From contig JANQKO010000373.1 of NCBI GenBank assembly GCA_028281075.1, positions 1 to 34,441 of the forward strand: a DNA stretch of 34,441 nt, written 5' to 3'. A program made the position numbers and the translations under genes. This stretch comes from Alphaproteobacteria bacterium (lineage in GTDB: Bacteria > Pseudomonadota > Alphaproteobacteria > GCA-2731375). A model generated the notes under the pieces. The model made no database searches and had not been told where the DNA came from. It saw nothing but the letters and a program-made list of their open reading frames with translations. Below, in pieces: positions 34,135 through 34,441 of this stretch (position 1 is the first letter of the stretch; each line of letters starts with the position of its first letter).

Positions 34135-34441
34135 ATGAACCGAGCCGAACCCGACATGGCCGATATGACGAAACCTGCCGCGGGCAGGCGTCCGCCCTAC
34201 CGTGTCGCCCTGGTCGGCGCCGGCAATATCGCCGAATCGCACGCCGAGGCGCTCCGCGGCATCAAGACGGCGCGGCTGACCGCGGTGGTCGATCCCGACC
34301 GCGACAAGGCCCGGGCCTTCGCGGCCAAGTGGCGCGCCGGCAAGGTACTGGCCAGCACCGACGAGCTGATCGAGGCCGGTCTCTGCGACACGGCGCATGT
34401 GCTGGTGCCGCCGGACCTGCATCGCGCCGTCGCCGAGCCGC
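34135..34441 (+). CDS. Gfo/Idh/MocA-family oxidoreductase, N-terminal part (truncated by window end; not in supplied ORF track)
   Basis: Hand translation from ATG 34135: MNRAEPDMADMTKPAAGRRPPYRVALVGAGNIAESHAEALRGIKTARLTAVVDPDRDKARAFAAKWRAGKVLASTDELIEAGLCDTAHVLVPPDLHRAVAEP, open to the end; NAD-binding GxGxxxxxH and typical Gfo/Idh strand order. Confidence 0.85.
   Translation, partial: MNRAEPDMADMTKPAAGRRPPYRVALVGAGNIAESHAEALRGIKTARLTAVVDPDRDKARAFAAKWRAGKVLASTDELIEAGLCDTAHVLVPPDLHRAVAEP

Noticed and set aside
1-34441. CRISPR arrays, rRNA, tRNA, transposases, toxin-antitoxin or phage genes
   Set aside because: None recognised on reading either strand or the ORF translations; a tRNAscan/Infernal run would be needed to exclude small RNAs.

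Overview
High-GC proteobacterial (probably alphaproteobacterial) chromosome window. Positions 1-6.3 kb hold housekeeping or accessory genes: a UbiH-like 3' fragment, crotonase, a DUF938 methyltransferase, an ECF sigma factor plus YCII/DGPF pair, folE, a degenerate SNase-like protein, an IalB-like secreted protein, and small hypotheticals. Positions 6.4-34.4 kb are an exosortase A (XrtA/EpsH) exopolysaccharide locus, almost all on the minus strand. It contains prsT, prsR, prsK, a sugar transferase, an uncharacterised membrane-anchored protein, an AsnB-type amidotransferase, exosortase A fused to EpsI, a glycosyltransferase, a FemAB protein, a polysaccharide deacetylase, an ATPase, an outer-membrane beta-barrel protein, a tyrosine autokinase, a chain-length determinant, an export lipoprotein, a second FemAB/GNAT protein, a second glycosyltransferase, AlgD-like and WbpA-like nucleotide-sugar dehydrogenases, and the start of a Gfo/Idh/MocA oxidoreductase. 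The overall system is a known type. The less-explained items are: the orphan protein at 14433-15467 with an A9 slippage tract; an 88-bp composite inverted repeat at 6352-6438; a CRP-consensus dyad inside the export operon; a 52-aa membrane miniprotein absent from the ORF track; a pseudo-nuclease; a double gene truncation at the left edge; and an AT-rich coding island. No CRISPR, rRNA, tRNA or transposase was recognised. Family names come from reading translations, not from database searches.
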